Of a stretch of DNA of 64,000 nucleotides, positions 62,677-64,000 are shown piece after piece (the stretch's first letter is position 1; every line of letters starts with the position of its first letter). The stretch is from JAXMCI01 sp046349435 (lineage in GTDB: Bacteria > Pseudomonadota > Alphaproteobacteria > Dongiales > Dongiaceae): the NCBI GenBank assembly GCA_046349435.1, contig JAXMCI010000006.1:62001-126000 (forward strand). Reading direction: 5' to 3'. The notes below the pieces were generated by a model. The model made no database searches and was not told where the DNA came from. It was given only the letters and a program-made list of their open reading frames with translations. A program made the position numbers and the translations under genes.

Positions 62677-62789
62677 GCCGTCACCAGCCAGGCCGCGCAG
62701 AGCAGTCCGAGAATCGCCATGCCGCCAAGAGAAGCGATGAGATAGTCACGCGCCGGCATCCCCGGCTCGAACGGCTTGACGCGCCTCAT
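62673..62789 (-). CDS. Tiny single-helix membrane protein, first of a coupled pair
   Basis: A 38-residue frame starting at the ATG at 62787-62789 with GGGAG about eight bases upstream. A charged start, M-R-R-V-K-P-F-E-P-G, leads to a hydrophobic helix (about 17-36, IASLGGMAILGLLCAAWLV). It ends in a 4-nt overlap with the next tiny gene. Ribosome site, helix and coupling together make it likely to be translated; function is unknown. Confidence 0.5.
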   Translation of the reverse strand: MRRVKPFEPGMPARDYLIASLGGMAILGLLCAAWLVTA

Positions 62790-63023
62790 GCGTTGTCTCC
62801 CGCCCCCGATCCAGCCCTCGCCCGCTGCCGGGCACCCACTGATCGCCGCCACCGCCCGCCTGCGACAAAGAACCTCGGCCGGGCGAGCAAGTTCCGGCCG
62901 GGCTTGACAACCGGCGAATCGCCTGACCTCTGCGGGAGGGGCATGGCACCGGCGCGCTATTGCGGGAGGCGCCGCGGCCGCGATCTGCGCTAGGCTGTTC
63001 CGGTCATCGGGCGAGGAGACGGC

Positions 63024-64000
63024 ATGAGCATGAGCGCGACGGCGACCGCCGGCCGGGGGGCCTACAGGGTAACCGCGCTCATCGGCGTCGCCCACACCTT
63101 CAGCCACTTCTTCCAGCTCGTGCTGCCGCCGCTCTTCCCGCTGCTGCGCGAGGCCTTCGGGGTCGGCTATGCCGAGCTGGGGGTGCTGACGACGCTCTTC
63201 TACCTCGCCTCCGGCCTGTCGCAGACGCCGGCCGGCTTCCTGGTCGACCGCTTCGGCGCGCGCCGCGTGCTGTTCTGCGGCCAGGGGCTGCTCGCCGGCT
63301 CGATCCTGCTCTGCGGCCTGGCGCCGAGCTACTGGGCGCTGATGCCGCTGATGATCCTGGCCGGCATGGGCAACAGCGTCTTCCACCCGGCCGACTACTC
63401 GATCCTCACCGCCTCGATCGAGCGCAGCTGGCTCGGCCGCGCCTACGGCATCCATACGCTGGGCGGCAACATCGGCTGGGCGGCGGCGCCGATCACCATG
63501 CTGGCGCTGTCGACGGTGATCGGCTGGCGCGGCGCGCTGGTCGCCGCCGGCTCGGCCGGCCTGCTGGTGCTGGTCGTCCTGCTGCTCAACGCGCCGGCCC
63601 TGCATGACGGGCGGCGCGCCGGCGCGAGCCGTCCGAAGGCGCGGCTCGCCGAGACCGCGGCGGTGTTCGCCTCGGCGCCGATCCTGCTCTGCTTCTCCTA
63701 TTTCGTGCTGCTCAGCATCGCCTCGGTCGGGCTGCAGAACTTCCTGCCGCCGACCCTGGCCGGCCTGCGCGGCATCGACCTCGCCACCGCGACCAAGGCG
63801 CTGACCATGCTTCTGGTGGGCTCCTCGATCGGCATCCTCGCCGGCAGCGTGGCGGCCGATCGCGGGCTGCGCCACGACCTCGTCGTCGCCGGCGGGCTGG
63901 CGGTCGCCGCCGGCCTGGTGCTGGTGGTGGCGAGCGTCCCGGTCGGCACGCCGGCGCTGATCGCCCTGCTCACCGCGGCCGGCTTCGCCATGGGCATCAC
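63024..64000 (+). CDS. MFS transporter, N-terminal part
   Basis: The first 325 codons of a major facilitator transporter that continues past the window. ATG 63024 has a GAGGAG site upstream. About ten membrane segments are present, starting with VTALIGVAHTFSHFFQLVLPPLFPLL, and the TM2-3 loop motif is G-FLVDRFGARR (about 76-86). HTFSHFFQL and VFHPADYSIL resemble fosmidomycin-resistance (Fsr)-type exporters. A TAGGCT -10-like hexamer lies near 62990. Substrate unknown. Confidence 0.85.
   Translation, partial: MSMSATATAGRGAYRVTALIGVAHTFSHFFQLVLPPLFPLLREAFGVGYAELGVLTTLFYLASGLSQTPAGFLVDRFGARRVLFCGQGLLAGSILLCGLAPSYWALMPLMILAGMGNSVFHPADYSILTASIERSWLGRAYGIHTLGGNIGWAAAPITMLALSTVIGWRGALVAAGSAGLLVLVVLLLNAPALHDGRRAGASRPKARLAETAAVFASAPILLCFSYFVLLSIASVGLQNFLPPTLAGLRGIDLATATKALTMLLVGSSIGILAGSVAADRGLRHDLVVAGGLAVAAGLVLVVASVPVGTPALIALLTAAGFAMGI

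Overview
The window is very GC-rich and densely coded on both strands. It looks like the chromosome of an alphaproteobacterium, probably of the Rhodospirillales/Azospirillum type. The evidence is the tRNA-Tyr / tRNA-Gly / tuf / tRNA-Trp / secE / nusG / rplKA / rplJ block, the class III cyclases with TPR or DUF5939 modules, and the GGGCTTGACCC-type palindromic repeats. The genus cannot be fixed from the sequence alone.

Region 1 (1-4.3 kb, minus strand) is the translation/transcription core: a good sigma70 promoter, then tRNA-Tyr, tRNA-Gly, tuf, tRNA-Trp, secE, nusG, rplK, rplA, a 336-nt leader and the start of rplJ. rlmB follows on the plus strand.

Region 2 (5.2-22.8 kb) is a polyamine uptake and catabolism district. 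It holds a PuuR-like repressor with a palindromic operator, two pyruvate-type class III aminotransferases, alanine dehydrogenase, a gamma-glutamylputrescine oxidase (puuB), a gamma-glutamylputrescine synthetase (puuA), and the PotFGHI importer. Alanine made by the transaminases can be recycled to pyruvate by Ald. puuC and puuD are not in the window. Inserted in this district are an isochorismatase-like hydrolase, an FAD monooxygenase, a small secreted protein and a serially frameshifted secreted lectin-like gene (CVNH plus Ig-like repeats).

Region 3 (22.8-33.8 kb) is mixed: a divalent-cation block (NRAMP-related transporter, Rieske oxygenase, CorA), a secreted YHS-WD40 fusion divergent from a cyclase/TPR protein, pabB and folP for folate, and an iron-type alcohol dehydrogenase.

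Region 4 (33.9-43.4 kb, plus strand) is an operon in which two CocE/NonD-type serine hydrolases flank a complete Dpp-like ABC importer. This suggests import of a peptide-like or ester/amide substrate followed by cytosolic hydrolysis.

Region 5 (43.5-62.8 kb) holds a YtcJ-type amidohydrolase, a zinc-ribbon DUF5939 cyclase, and a 13-gene, roughly 13-kb minus-strand gene train (59987 down to 47022) divergent from a LysR regulator. The train runs: amino-acid-type ABC importer, hydantoinase/oxoprolinase B and A, a two-cysteine Asp/Glu-racemase/maleate-isomerase-type enzyme, a variant M20 amidohydrolase, a PLP deaminase, a small membrane protein, a third CocE hydrolase, a phytanoyl-CoA-type dioxygenase and a secreted helical protein. 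Many of its genes overlap by 4 nt. It reads as a route for a cyclic amide/imide or acylated amino acid and is the best candidate here for an undescribed pathway. Two nearly identical palindromic repeats in opposite orientation lie at 43.5 and 53.9 kb. The window ends with an SDR, a DUF2237 protein, a coupled pair of tiny membrane proteins and the first part of an MFS transporter.
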